A stretch of DNA of 28,814 nt, taken from contig CAKUXO010000020.1 of NCBI GenBank assembly GCA_934700385.1, forward strand, positions 1 to 28,814. Direction: 5' to 3'. The notes below the pieces were generated by a model, which was not told the DNA's origin, did no database searches, and worked only from the letters and a program-made list of their open reading frames with translations. Shown here piece by piece: positions 15,470 through 24,195 of the stretch (position 1 is the stretch's first letter; every line of letters begins with the position of its first letter). The position numbers were made by a program, and so were the translations under genes. This stretch comes from an uncultured Candidatus Melainabacteria bacterium (lineage in GTDB: Bacteria; Cyanobacteriota; Vampirovibrionia; Gastranaerophilales; Gastranaerophilaceae).

Positions 15470-15512
15470 TTTATTTTTTGCCATTTTTTTCAGTTAATTT
15501 TCAAATTAAAAT

Positions 15513-16907
15513 TTAAGCCACGTTGCTCATAATTTCTTTTTCGTCTTTTTCAACAATTTGAGCAGGATATCCGGCATGATGTAATTTTGGAAGAAGATAA
15601 TCTGCGCTGTAATAAACAAAATCAGGCGAATCATCATCCGTATCAATACATCTGAATGTGGTTTTACCATCTTTATCAACATCATAACCAACAATAGTTA
15701 TCTCATGACCATTGATTATTTTATTTGGTTCACCATTAATCTTAGGGTCATAAGTTCCACTATCAAGCATTCCTGAAGTTTCATTAGTTAAAACATTACC
15801 GATGATAACATCATCCCCTGAATCAATTGTATCTTTAATATGTTTTTCCATTTTATCAAAAGAACAATTATAGCCAACAAGGTTTTGATTATCATCTATT
15901 TTTTGATAAACCAAAGAAGTTACTTCTTTATTTTTAATTACAGATTCAACGAAAGTTTTTTCAATTTCAATTAAACCCTCGGTATTATCACTAAAAATGC
16001 CGCCACGAGTATCTGTTAAAGAATCATAAGTGTTTTGAGAACCAAGTTGCATAATTGTACTTTGAATTAAAACATCAACAAGGTTTCTTTCACCTTTATC
16101 CCAATGCTTTTCTTGAATTTTAGCTCGTTTATAAGCGTTGTCATCAGGTGAAATTTTGATTTTCACCTTATCTAAATTAAAATCAACCTTTTTAGCGTCC
16201 ATTAAATTTAAAATTGTAATAGCATCCAATTTATTTTTTGAGATAGAATCTAGCCAAATATCAGAATAAACGGCTTTATTTTCACTAGACAACCCTTCAA
16301 CCCAACGAGCAAACTCGGCTGGATATTTATCTGCTAAATTGACTTCATTTGAAGCCGCTGCACAAACCGCAGAAGCCTGAATATCCATTGTTTCAGGGTT
16401 CATTTGGAGAGGTGAATCCTTAGGTAATTCACTTAAAATTTTAGCTTCTTCATCTTTTGGAATATCTCCAAAATTTTGTGTAATTATTCGTGGGTTAACT
16501 AAAATATCAAGAGTATTACTTAAAACCGCCAAGGGGTTAAAGTCTTCGCAGCGTGGTTTTGTTAAAATATTATATAAATTATCTAAAGTTGTTGAATTAT
16601 CATTATTTGATTTTGCTAAAAGTTTACCATTTTTCAACAAACAATCAAGTTGCTTTGTTGCGCTCGTGTTAAAAGAATTTTCGCTTACTGGCTGATTTTT
16701 AAGAGCATTAACTAAAGCAAGATATTTTTCACTTTCACTTTGAGTTAGGGTTGTATTAACACCAATTGAAGATGGTTTATAGCCTTGTGGGTAGCTTAAA
16801 GTTTTTGAAGAAATTGGTGAACTAACTCCATTTTGAGCTTTTGAAGCTGAAATTGGAGTATTTTGAGCTATGTTAATATTATTATTTAATTTAATTTGAT
16901 TTATCAT
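15513..16907 (-). CDS. Orphan protein with papain-like cysteine peptidase features
   Basis: A 464-residue protein of unrecognised family. The N-terminus is Asn/Ser-rich (MINQIKLNNNINIAQNTPIS), like other orphans in the window, with no signal peptide and no membrane helix. Q177 and C182 in DIQASAVCAAAS, H401 in INGHEITIVGYDV and an Asp at about 422-424 in CIDTDDDSP follow the order Gln/Cys/His/Asp of papain-fold (C39/C1-type) peptidases; the stretch around H401 resembles the G-H-x-x-x-I/V-x-GYD motif of that fold. The catalytic Cys and His are separated by an unusually long region (about 218 residues). The pre-start stretch has GTGGGTTAG but no standard ribosome site. Protease activity is inference from four motif residues. 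Confidence 0.5.
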   Translation of the reverse strand: MINQIKLNNNINIAQNTPISASKAQNGVSSPISSKTLSYPQGYKPSSIGVNTTLTQSESEKYLALVNALKNQPVSENSFNTSATKQLDCLLKNGKLLAKSNNDNSTTLDNLYNILTKPRCEDFNPLAVLSNTLDILVNPRIITQNFGDIPKDEEAKILSELPKDSPLQMNPETMDIQASAVCAAASNEVNLADKYPAEFARWVEGLSSENKAVYSDIWLDSISKNKLDAITILNLMDAKKVDFNLDKVKIKISPDDNAYKRAKIQEKHWDKGERNLVDVLIQSTIMQLGSQNTYDSLTDTRGGIFSDNTEGLIEIEKTFVESVIKNKEVTSLVYQKIDDNQNLVGYNCSFDKMEKHIKDTIDSGDDVIIGNVLTNETSGMLDSGTYDPKINGEPNKIINGHEITIVGYDVDKDGKTTFRCIDTDDDSPDFVYYSADYLLPKLHHAGYPAQIVEKDEKEIMSNVA

Positions 16908-17044
16908 AATGTACTAACCCACACTTATTTTAATAAAAACAAAAAAATTAAAAAAATTGCTAGTTTATAAAAATTTTATAAAAAAATATTAACACAATCG
17001 AAATTTTAATATACAATATAATAAAAGATAAATGTGAGGGGAAA

Positions 17045-18013
17045 ATGATTAATAAACTTCAAAATAGCGATATCGTTACAGCGCTTAACACAATTGATTG
17101 TGAAATTGAAGCAATAAACGAGCTTAAAGAACTTTTAGATGAAAATTTAACCCGAGCATTAGATTTAATTGAACAAACAAAAGGCAGAGTAATTCTAACG
17201 GGGATGGGAAAATCTGGTCATATAGCTAAAAAAATAGCAGCCTCATTAGCTTCAACAGGAACTCCCTCATTTTTTATGCACCCAGCAGAAGCAAGTCATG
17301 GCGATTTAGGCATGGTAACAGATGAAGATGTTGTCATCGCAATTTCAAATAGTGGCGAATCAAAAGAACTTTTAGACATTTTAAACTATTCTAAAAGATT
17401 TGGAATTAAACTTATCGCTATAACTAAAAACCCTGAAAGCTCTTTAGGAAAAGCGGGTGACATCGTTTTAAGACTGCCTTTAGCAAAAGAAGCATGCCCA
17501 CTTGGGCTTGCGCCAACTTCATCAACCACAGCTACATTAGTTCTAGGAGATGTTATTACAGTTGGAATGATTGAAAGAAAAGGTTTTTCAAAAGCACAAT
17601 TTAACCAAAGACACCCAGGGGGCAAACTTGGCGCTATTTTACAAAAAGTTAAAGATATTATGCACCAAAACGAAGAAATGCCAATTTTAAAAGATAACGC
17701 TAAAATTAACGATATAATTCTTGAAATGACTTCAAAAAGACTTGGTTGCGTTGGCTTTGTGAATGATAACGGCGAATTTGTCGGAATGTTTACAGATGGT
17801 GACTTAAGAAGATGTATTAATCAAGATTTAAAACATATTGTTGCAAAAGACATTATGACTAAAAATCCGATTACAATTCAAAAAGATACTTTTATAACTG
17901 AAGCCGTTAAAATTATGAACGAAAAGAAAATTACAAACATTTTTGTAATTGAAAATAACAAGCCAATTGGAACAGTTCACATCCATGACCTTTTAAAATA
18001 TGGCGCAGCTTAG
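17045..18013 (+). CDS. kdsD: Arabinose-5-phosphate isomerase (KdsD/KpsF)
   Basis: A 322-residue enzyme interconverting ribulose 5-phosphate and arabinose 5-phosphate, the first step toward Kdo. The SIS domain (about 35-170) carries GMGKSGHIAKK (53-63), HPAEASHGDLGM (79-90) and ISNSGESKELL. ACPLGLAPTSSTTATL, the sugar-phosphate loop typical of KdsD, follows, and RHPGGKLGAIL closes it. Two CBS domains fill residues 200-322 (RLGCVGFVNDNGEFVGMFTDGDLRR; KKITNIFVIENNKPIGTVHIHDLL). Length is standard. The start has GAGGGG before the ATG, and a TATAAT at 17017-17022 is the likely -10. Its stop overlaps convergent uvrB by 4 bases. It fits with the GT9 gene nearby in LPS-type glycan synthesis. Confidence 0.93.
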   Translation: MINKLQNSDIVTALNTIDCEIEAINELKELLDENLTRALDLIEQTKGRVILTGMGKSGHIAKKIAASLASTGTPSFFMHPAEASHGDLGMVTDEDVVIAISNSGESKELLDILNYSKRFGIKLIAITKNPESSLGKAGDIVLRLPLAKEACPLGLAPTSSTTATLVLGDVITVGMIERKGFSKAQFNQRHPGGKLGAILQKVKDIMHQNEEMPILKDNAKINDIILEMTSKRLGCVGFVNDNGEFVGMFTDGDLRRCINQDLKHIVAKDIMTKNPITIQKDTFITEAVKIMNEKKITNIFVIENNKPIGTVHIHDLLKYGAA

Positions 18014-20013
18014 TTTTCTAAAATGCTTTTTAGTTTTTTAATTTCATCTCTTAGTTGAATTGCACGTTCAAAATCAAGCAATTTAGCAGCTTTTGCCATA
18101 TCTTTTTCCATTTTATCAATTAATTTTGGCAAGTCTTTTGGTTTAATATTTAATTCAACAAGTTGCTCAGAAACTATGTCTTCAACACTTCTATAGCTTT
18201 GAACTAAAGATAGAAGATTATTTTGAACAGATTTTTTAATTGTTTTAGGAGTGATATTATTTTCTTTATTATATTCCATTTGAATTTTGCGACGACGAGC
18301 CGTTTCATCAAGCGCAAGGCGCATTGAATCTGTAATTTTATCAGCATACATAATAACTCTGCCATCAGCGTTTCTAGCACTTCTTCCGATAGTTTGAATT
18401 AAAGAGGTTTCACATCTTAAAAAGCCCTCTTTATCCGCATCCATTATCGCAACTAAAGAAACCTCGGGGATATCAAGCCCCTCTCTTAAAAGATTAACCC
18501 CAACTAAAACATCAAACTCGCCAAGTCTTAAATCTCTTAAAATTTCAACACGTTCAAGAGATTTTACTTCGCTATGAAGATATCGAACCTTAACACCTTT
18601 AGTTTGTAAGTAATTAGATAATTCTTCCGCCATTTTTTTAGTTAGCGTTGTAACAAGGGTTCTATCCCCTTTTTCGGTTGTTTTATCAATTTCTTTTAAA
18701 AGGTCATTAACTTGACCAATTGTCGGACGAACATCAATTTCAGGGTCTAAAAGACCTGTTGGGCGAATAATTTGTTCAACAATTTGAGAAGAATTATTTT
18801 TTTCAAAATCGGCTGGGGTTGCTGAAATATAAATTTTTTGTCCATGCTTTTGTTCAATTTTATCGTAAAATTCTTCAAAAGTTAAAGGTCTGTTATCAAC
18901 CGCACAAGGTAACCTAAATCCAAAATCGACAAGGACATCTTTTCTTGCCCTATCTCCAAAAGACATGCCTTTTAATTGTGGCAAGGTAACGTGAGATTCA
19001 TCAACCACAACTAAAAAATTTTCATTAAAATAATCTAATAATGTAGCTGGTGGCGTTCCGGCTGCACGTCTTTCAATAATTCTTGAATAGTTTTCAATAC
19101 CCGAGCAATAGCCCATTTCTTTAATCATTTCAATGTCATAGTTAACTCTTTGAGAAAGTCTTTGAGCTTCAACAATTTTATTTTCATTTTTTAATTCAAC
19201 AAGGCGATTATTTAACTCTTGCCTAATTAAATCAAGGGTTTCATCCGTTTCTTCATCATAAGATAAATAATGCACAGCGGGATATATAACTATTTCGGAT
19301 GGTTTTTCAATTATCTCACCTGTAACACTATCTATTCTTGTAATTGATTCAATTTCATCTCCAAAAAATGAAATTCTATTTATGACTTTTTCATAACTTG
19401 GCATAATTTCAATTACATCGCCACGAGCTCTAAAAGTTGAGCGTTTTAATTCAACATCATTTCTTTCATATCTAACCCCTGTTAAATATGTTAATAAATC
19501 TTTTCTTGTAATTTCTTGCCCAACGCAAAGGGTAACCGTTCCTCTGAAATAATTTTCAGGTAAACCTAAACCATAAATACAACTAACTGATGCAACAACA
19601 ATAACATCATCTCTTTCATACAAACTTCTTGTGGTGTTATGGCGAAGCCTATCTATTTCATCATTAATTGTTGCAGATTTTTCTATATATGTATCAGTTC
19701 TAGGGATATAGGCTTCCGGTTGATAATAGTCATAATAAGAAATAAAATATTCAACAGCATTATTTGGAAAAAGCTCTTTAAATTCATTATATAATTGAGC
19801 TGCAAGTGTTTTATTATGCGCTATTACAAGGGTTGGCTTTTGAACTTTTTGAATAACATTTGCAATTGTAAAAGTTTTACCAGAACCTGTTACCCCTAAA
19901 AGAACTTGCGAATCTAGCCCATCTATAATACCATTACTAAGGGCTTCAATTGCCTTAGGCTGATCCCCAGATGGTTTCATTTCAGAATTAATTTTGAAAA
20001 GATTATGTTTCAT
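18010..20013 (-). CDS. uvrB: Excinuclease ABC subunit B
   Basis: The 667-residue UvrB helicase-like subunit of nucleotide excision repair, which takes damaged DNA from UvrA and recruits UvrC. Walker A GVTGSGKT is at residues 40-47. The beta-hairpin region has YFISYYDYYQPEAYIP. Further helicase motifs are VVVDESHVTLPQL, ISATPADFE, VNLLREGLDIPEVSLVAIMDADKEGFLR and QTIGRSARN. The C-terminal UVR domain (about 630-667) has FERAIQLRDEIKKL. The N-terminus KINSEMKPSGDQPKAIEAL matches the usual family start, although no ribosome site precedes the ATG. Length is full. It is convergent with kdsD (4-base overlap of the stops). Confidence 0.97.
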   Translation of the reverse strand: MKHNLFKINSEMKPSGDQPKAIEALSNGIIDGLDSQVLLGVTGSGKTFTIANVIQKVQKPTLVIAHNKTLAAQLYNEFKELFPNNAVEYFISYYDYYQPEAYIPRTDTYIEKSATINDEIDRLRHNTTRSLYERDDVIVVASVSCIYGLGLPENYFRGTVTLCVGQEITRKDLLTYLTGVRYERNDVELKRSTFRARGDVIEIMPSYEKVINRISFFGDEIESITRIDSVTGEIIEKPSEIVIYPAVHYLSYDEETDETLDLIRQELNNRLVELKNENKIVEAQRLSQRVNYDIEMIKEMGYCSGIENYSRIIERRAAGTPPATLLDYFNENFLVVVDESHVTLPQLKGMSFGDRARKDVLVDFGFRLPCAVDNRPLTFEEFYDKIEQKHGQKIYISATPADFEKNNSSQIVEQIIRPTGLLDPEIDVRPTIGQVNDLLKEIDKTTEKGDRTLVTTLTKKMAEELSNYLQTKGVKVRYLHSEVKSLERVEILRDLRLGEFDVLVGVNLLREGLDIPEVSLVAIMDADKEGFLRCETSLIQTIGRSARNADGRVIMYADKITDSMRLALDETARRRKIQMEYNKENNITPKTIKKSVQNNLLSLVQSYRSVEDIVSEQLVELNIKPKDLPKLIDKMEKDMAKAAKLLDFERAIQLRDEIKKLKSILEN

Positions 20014-20146
20014 ATTAAAATACTAATTCAACCTTAAACTTAATTCAATTTTAAGAGGAGTATGTTAATTTTTGTTAAAAATATCGAAAAGTTGACAAAA
20101 TTATTTCTTTAGAAACGTTTAAAATTTGCCAAGCGAGAACAACAAA

Positions 20147-21217
20147 ATGAAAATAAATCAAATAAATATTAATAAAATTAATTATAATAATAACATTCAA
20201 ACTGCTTCAAAACCGCAAAGTTTCAGCGGATTAAAACTAAAAAAACCACTTGAATTTGATACACTTGAGCTATATGAAAAATTTAACACTCAAGAAATTA
20301 AAGGAAAGTTATCTAAAGCAGCAAGAAAAAACGGGGTTTTTGGGCTATCTAAAGAAAGAAAAATCGAAAAACTCGTTAAAAAAGTGACCTCAAAAGGAAA
20401 AAATAAAGTCGGTTCAGGCTGTGAAGCAGAAGTCTTTAGAATTCCAAGAAGCCCTTATGATGTTAAACTTTACAAAAATCATGACCTAAGAGGCAAAATT
20501 GACGGTGATATTAATGGAAACGTAACTTTTCAAGATAAACTTAATCATATCGTTGCAAAAGCAAAGAGTTACTTAATTTTAGAACACATCGAAGGGGTAA
20601 GTTATGAAAAATATAAAAAAAATGATACCTTGGATGATTATTACAAATTATTAGAAGAAATGCCCCAAGAGGCTTATGATGATTTAATTAAAAAAATAGG
20701 CATAATACATCAAAGCGGGCAATATATAGACACAATGGGAGATAATTTAATTATCGATACAAAAAATAAAAAATTTGAACCCATTGACCTTGTTGAAAGC
20801 AATGATTTTGCAGGATATTTTGATTTTGGTGATTGTTGGCAAAATGAATACTGTTCAACCTTTGACCCATTCAAATGTGTAAATGTACTATTAAGGATAG
20901 GTGGAAATAACGCAAAAGAAGTTTTTAGAAAAACACTAAAAGCAGTAGCAAAAGATTGCAATAGTTTTACATTTTTCAAAATTAACTACATAGATTTTTT
21001 AAATCTAAATGAGAAATATATGCCCGAAGAAAATTCAAAAGGGAATATTTCATATCTTTTAGGAAGATTATATCATTTGCAAGAACAAAAAGAACAACTT
21101 TTAATTAATACTCACAAGAAAAAAGAAATAGAAAATATATTAAAAGAACAAATCGACAGCTTTGTCGAAGCTGTCGATAGGGTAATAAAATCCGATTCAG
21201 AAAACAAACTATCCTAA
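20147..21217 (+). CDS. Orphan protein with protein-kinase-like fold signatures
   Basis: ATG at 20147 is preferred to TTG at 20126. Residues 1-30 are the Asn-rich leader (MKINQININKINYNNN) ending in SFSG. Residues about 85-220 resemble a minimal kinase: GSGCEAEVFRI (89-99) as a glycine-rich loop, K107 in YDVKLYK, LILEHIEGVSY as a hinge, then IIHQSGQYIDTMGDNLIIDTKNKKFEPIDLVE with H188, D195, N200 and D214 in the order of the H-x(n)-D-x(4)-N catalytic loop and the metal-binding Asp. A 130-residue helical tail follows. Such compact kinases occur among secreted bacterial effectors. I do not recognise the family; motif spacing supports the fold but not the substrate. It is convergent with proC (9-base overlap). 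Confidence 0.5.
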   Translation: MKINQININKINYNNNIQTASKPQSFSGLKLKKPLEFDTLELYEKFNTQEIKGKLSKAARKNGVFGLSKERKIEKLVKKVTSKGKNKVGSGCEAEVFRIPRSPYDVKLYKNHDLRGKIDGDINGNVTFQDKLNHIVAKAKSYLILEHIEGVSYEKYKKNDTLDDYYKLLEEMPQEAYDDLIKKIGIIHQSGQYIDTMGDNLIIDTKNKKFEPIDLVESNDFAGYFDFGDCWQNEYCSTFDPFKCVNVLLRIGGNNAKEVFRKTLKAVAKDCNSFTFFKINYIDFLNLNEKYMPEENSKGNISYLLGRLYHLQEQKEQLLINTHKKKEIENILKEQIDSFVEAVDRVIKSDSENKLS

Positions 21218-22021
21218 TTGGATAGATTTTTCCATTGTATCTTTAATTGTTTTATCAATTATTTCATCAATATTAGAATTGTTTAAAACTTCGTTTCCAA
21301 CTTCAGTACAGCCCCCTGGGGTTGTAACGTTTTTTATTAAAGTGTTTATATCAAAGTCGTTTTCAATAACCATTTTTGCACTTCCAAGTGCCGTTTGAGA
21401 AGATAATAAATATGCTTGTTTTTTATCTAGCCCAAGTTTAATTGCTGCTTTTGCCATTAAATCAATAATTTTATAATAATAAGCAGGCCCAGAACCTGAT
21501 AGGGCAGTTATAATATCAATTTTATCTTCAGTAGTTTCAATAACTTCACCGCAATTTTTCATTAATTTTTTAGCAAAATCAAAATAACTTTCATCAACAA
21601 AACTGTTTTTACATAATGCGCTAGCCCCCATTCCAATTAATGCGGGAGTATTAGGCATTACCCTAACAACAGGGGTTTCAGGAAGTATTTTATTATATTT
21701 TTCAAGTTTAACACCTGCTAAAATTGAAATAATTAATTGATCAGAAATTTTATGCTTAACTTCAAGCAAAACTTCTCTAAAAACAAAAGGTTTTACACAA
21801 AGCAAAACTATATCAGAATTTAAAACCAATTCATCAATTGAAAGAGCTTCTTCAAAGCCATATTTAGCACACATTGAAGCGCTTGCTTCAAGATTAATAT
21901 CGAAAACAGAAATGTTTTCTTTTGGTAAAAAATTATTTTTAACAATGCCGCCTAAAATAGCACTCGCCATTTTGCCGCAACCAATAACACCTAATTTAAT
22001 TTCATTTACATTTAAACTCAT
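21209..22021 (-). CDS. proC: Pyrroline-5-carboxylate reductase
   Basis: A 270-residue ProC, which reduces 1-pyrroline-5-carboxylate to L-proline with NAD(P)H. The N-terminal Rossmann motif is LGVIGCGKMASAILGGIV. VVRVMPNTPALIGMGASAL is the standard ProC substrate segment, and the C-terminal dimer domain contains ITALSGSGPAYYYKIIDLMAKAAIKLGL and VTTPGGCTEVG, both near-universal. Length is typical. AAGGTT lies close before the ATG. Its promoter faces that of rpmH in the 100-base intergenic region. Confidence 0.95.
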   Translation of the reverse strand: MSLNVNEIKLGVIGCGKMASAILGGIVKNNFLPKENISVFDINLEASASMCAKYGFEEALSIDELVLNSDIVLLCVKPFVFREVLLEVKHKISDQLIISILAGVKLEKYNKILPETPVVRVMPNTPALIGMGASALCKNSFVDESYFDFAKKLMKNCGEVIETTEDKIDIITALSGSGPAYYYKIIDLMAKAAIKLGLDKKQAYLLSSQTALGSAKMVIENDFDINTLIKNVTTPGGCTEVGNEVLNNSNIDEIIDKTIKDTMEKSIQLG

Positions 22022-22025
22022 AACC

Positions 22026-22083
22026 TTGACACCTTATTTTGTCTATAATACTATAGTAAATACTGACAGTAGAATATTGTCAA
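22026..22083. promoter_or_regulatory. Divergent, overlapping promoters of rpmH and proC
   Basis: Plus strand: TTGACA (22026-22031), 17 bases, TACTAT (22049-22054) for rpmH-rnpA. Minus strand: TTGACA (22083-22078), then TACTAT after about 19 bases for proC. Both have perfect -35 hexamers, and the two -10 regions lie back to back around an ACTATAGT palindrome, so the two polymerases would compete. Confidence 0.65.
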
Positions 22084-22121
22084 GTTAATATAAACTAATT
22101 TAAACCACAAGGAGAAATAAA

Positions 22122-22274
22122 ATGCGTCGTACTTTGGAAGGTACCAAAAGAAAAAGACAAAACGTTAGCGGATTCAGAGCAAGAATGGCTACTAAAAACG
22201 GCAGACGTGTTATCAACGCTAGAAGAGCAAAAGGACGTCACGAAGTAGCAATCACAGCTAAAAATCGTGCTTAA
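22122..22274 (+). CDS. rpmH: Ribosomal protein L34
   Basis: A 50-residue, highly basic L34 of the large ribosomal subunit. It starts MRRTLEGTKRKRQNVSGFRA and continues RMATKNGRRVINARRAKGRH, the standard family pattern, with a slightly extended C-terminus (EVAITAKNRA). AAGGAG is placed before the ATG and a consensus promoter upstream. It is followed by rnpA with an 8-base overlap, the usual bacterial pair. Confidence 0.96.
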   Translation: MRRTLEGTKRKRQNVSGFRARMATKNGRRVINARRAKGRHEVAITAKNRA

Positions 22275-22647
22275 AAAAGAAAACAGACTAAAAGTCAGAA
22301 TGGCTTTTAGGGCAACATACAAAAATAATTCAGCGTATTATACGCCAGAACTTGTATTGCATTTAGGAAAATTTAAAATCGACAAAAACTGCCCCACCAG
22401 GGTAGGTTTTGTTGTTTCTAAAAAAATTCACAAAAGGGCAGTACGAAGAAACAGAATAAAAAGACTCTTAAGAGAAAATGTAAGGCTATTTTTTAAAGAC
22501 GAAGAAATCTCAAAAATTATTAACAATTATCAAAGCCTTATATTTAGCGCAAAAACAGATATTTCAGACAAAAATATCGAAGATGTCAGAAATATTATCT
22601 TAACATTACTAAACAATCTGGCAAATAAAAATATTCAGGACTTTTAA
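22267..22647 (+). CDS. rnpA: Ribonuclease P protein component
   Basis: A 126-residue basic protein that binds RNase P RNA and helps it mature tRNA 5' ends. The signature RVGFVVSKKIHKRAVRRNRIKRLLRE is intact in the middle. It starts with GTG overlapping the last 8 bases of rpmH; the early KKENRL matches the family's beginning, so no later start is needed. Translation probably depends on coupling with rpmH. The usual downstream yidD/yidC pair is absent; a kinase gene follows after 9 bases. Confidence 0.94.
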   Translation: MLKKENRLKVRMAFRATYKNNSAYYTPELVLHLGKFKIDKNCPTRVGFVVSKKIHKRAVRRNRIKRLLRENVRLFFKDEEISKIINNYQSLIFSAKTDISDKNIEDVRNIILTLLNNLANKNIQDF

Positions 22648-22656
22648 TCAGAATAT

Positions 22657-23523
22657 ATGGACACTTTAGTTAAAAATTTATTAGAAACCCAAGCAAAAGA
22701 AAAAATACAAAAGCCAAACTGTCAAACTCGTGCAGGCAGATCGCTGCTGGCTTTTTATCTTCAAACAAAATTCAAACAAATTATTAACTATGACAAAAAG
22801 TCAGATAAACAAGTAATAATTAACTATAAAAATGACTTTTTAGATAATTTCACAAACAGATTAATCAATCGCCCTCAAGATAGAATTTTAATCGCTCTAA
22901 CAGGCGAAAGCGCAAGTGGAAAATCAACAATCTGCAAACAAATTCAATCTTGCATTAAAGAATTAAAACTGCCTATAACAATTTTAAGCGCAGATAACTA
23001 TTTTAACGATATCTCTGATTTAATCAAAAAATATGGCTCTTTTGACCTTTTAAGAGATGCCGGCTATGATATCGATTCACCCAACAATTTCTATCTTGAT
23101 TTATTAAAAGAAGACATCTTAAAATTACAACAAGGCGAAGATATCTTCTCTCCTGAATATCTTGTAAATGGTTCAGGGGTTTCAAAGCCAAAATCACTTA
23201 ATGTTAAATCTAATAAAATTATCATAATAGAAGGAATGTGCTCTATTTATGATACTGTTCAAGAATTATTTGATATTAAAGTATATATTGATTTAGATGA
23301 AGATGAAAGAAAAAGACGCTTTTTAAATCGTGCAGCACAACGTAACCAAGATCCGCAAAATGCTGTTAAACATTGGAATTACATCCAAGACGCAGGCAAA
23401 AAATACGTTGCAAGCAATAAAGATAAATGCGATATTGTAATTAATGGCGAATGTAATTTAGAATATTTTTCACACATGGTTGAATATATCAACCTTATTA
23501 CAAACAATTTTTCTGAAGAATAA
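22657..23523 (+). CDS. Uridine kinase / phosphoribulokinase-family P-loop kinase
   Basis: A 288-residue kinase. Residues 1-75 are an extra N-terminal segment; the P-loop GESASGKST is at 83-91. DNYFNDISDLIKKYGSFDLLRDAGYDIDSP, the substrate-binding stretch with its DxY-x-D pattern, follows. IIIIEGMCSIY is the usual strand with catalytic Glu/Asp region (family form EGI), and VYIDLDEDERKRRFLNRAAQRNQ contains the RR-x-R lid motif. This is the uridine kinase/PRK superfamily; uridine to UMP phosphorylation is the likeliest reaction, though the long N-terminal extension and the QNAVKHW segment differ from standard Udk. It starts 9 bases after rnpA, so it is in the same operon. A perfect palindrome terminator follows. 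Confidence 0.75.
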   Translation: MDTLVKNLLETQAKEKIQKPNCQTRAGRSLLAFYLQTKFKQIINYDKKSDKQVIINYKNDFLDNFTNRLINRPQDRILIALTGESASGKSTICKQIQSCIKELKLPITILSADNYFNDISDLIKKYGSFDLLRDAGYDIDSPNNFYLDLLKEDILKLQQGEDIFSPEYLVNGSGVSKPKSLNVKSNKIIIIEGMCSIYDTVQELFDIKVYIDLDEDERKRRFLNRAAQRNQDPQNAVKHWNYIQDAGKKYVASNKDKCDIVINGECNLEYFSHMVEYINLITNNFSEE

Positions 23524-23554
23524 GATATAAATTAACTAATAAATACCGTTTTAT

Positions 23555-23584
23555 ATACGCTTAAGTTAACTTAAGCGTATTTTA
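23555..23584 (+). terminator. Rho-independent terminator of the rpmH-rnpA-kinase operon
   Basis: A perfect 26-base palindrome (23555-23580; arm ATACGCTTAAGTT and its complement) is followed by TTTT, 31 bases after the kinase stop. Confidence 0.8.
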
Positions 23585-23615
23585 AAATGCAGCTAGTGCA
23601 AGGCTTTTGAGGTTT

Positions 23616-23689
23616 TATGTAAAGTTTTGTAACGAAATAAAGTTTATGTGTTAATTTTATAATTCATATATACTTTATATATATGTAAC
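23616..23689 (+). promoter_or_regulatory. Promoter and HLR1-like operator of the first MGWVTLT-family gene
   Basis: On the minus strand 23633-23616 reads GTTACAAAacTTTACATA, matching the cyanobacterial HLR1 pattern (G/T)TTACA(T/A)(T/A)nn repeated. It is followed by the core box ACTTTATATATATGTAAC (23672-23689). Both elements recur before the next two copies, with spacing between the conserved blocks differing by one base (23 versus 22) and an unrelated spacer sequence. Confidence 0.6.
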
Positions 23690-23727
23690 AGGTCGATAAA
23701 AAACCTAATAGAAAAGAGGTAATCAAA

Positions 23728-24195
23728 ATGGCATGGACAACATTAACACTTAGAAAAAAAGATTTAAAGAATACAATCAATATTCATGAGCTTCGTGACA
23801 TTGAGTTATCTCGTGAAACTAGAGCTGTACAAAGACAATTAAGTTACAACCAATCTATTTTCAATGCTGAAAAAACTAAAGAACTTCGTGATGCTAAATC
23901 TGATTATTCAGCAGTTAAAAAAGACAGACCTGGTATCAAGGATGATGATTATCAAGAATGGCAACAAAAATACGCTGATGCCAAGGAAGATTATGAAGAA
24001 CAAAAAACAAACATTGAAGAATACTACGATTCTGAAATGAATGAAATTGAAGAAGAAGCTACTGATAGAGAAAATGATATTGAACAAGAAAGAACAACTC
24101 TAGAAGCACAACTTCAAGCAGTAAGATCAGAACTTGAATCAGTTGATAGCCAAATCAAATCTGATATAGATAGCTCTAAATTAACTCTTAGCTAA
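23728..24195 (+). CDS. MGWVTLT-family coiled-coil protein, copy 1
   Basis: A 155-residue protein of a lineage-specific family I cannot name. The N-terminal block MAWTTLTLRKKDLKNTI then HELRDIELSRETRAVQRQL is nearly the same as in copies 2 and 3. The centre (about 60-90) is variable. The C-terminal block (EEATDRENDIEQERTTLEAQ, then LQAVRSELESVDSQIKSDID) is again nearly identical, also at DNA level. Almost all of it after residue 12 is predicted helix with heptad spacing, so it probably forms long coiled coils. No signal peptide or Cys. AAGAGGT stands before the ATG. It shares an HLR1-like operator and core promoter with the other copies. It is 12 residues shorter than copies 2 and 3 in the variable middle. 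Confidence 0.8.
   Translation: MAWTTLTLRKKDLKNTINIHELRDIELSRETRAVQRQLSYNQSIFNAEKTKELRDAKSDYSAVKKDRPGIKDDDYQEWQQKYADAKEDYEEQKTNIEEYYDSEMNEIEEEATDRENDIEQERTTLEAQLQAVRSELESVDSQIKSDIDSSKLTLS

Noticed and set aside
16964..16982. 19-base palindrome TTTATAAAA-A-TTTTATAAA between divergent genes
   Set aside because: It consists only of A and T in a very AT-rich spacer, so chance cannot be excluded; no similar site is seen elsewhere in the window.
20062..20112. Mini-ORF MLIFVKNIEKLTKLFL after AGAGGAG upstream of the kinase-like gene
   Set aside because: The ribosome-site motif is only one base from the ATG, too close to work, and no hairpin set follows it.
22122..22274. Replication origin next to rpmH
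   Set aside because: rpmH-rnpA often lies near oriC, but no dnaA, gidA/yidC genes or DnaA-box cluster is present here.
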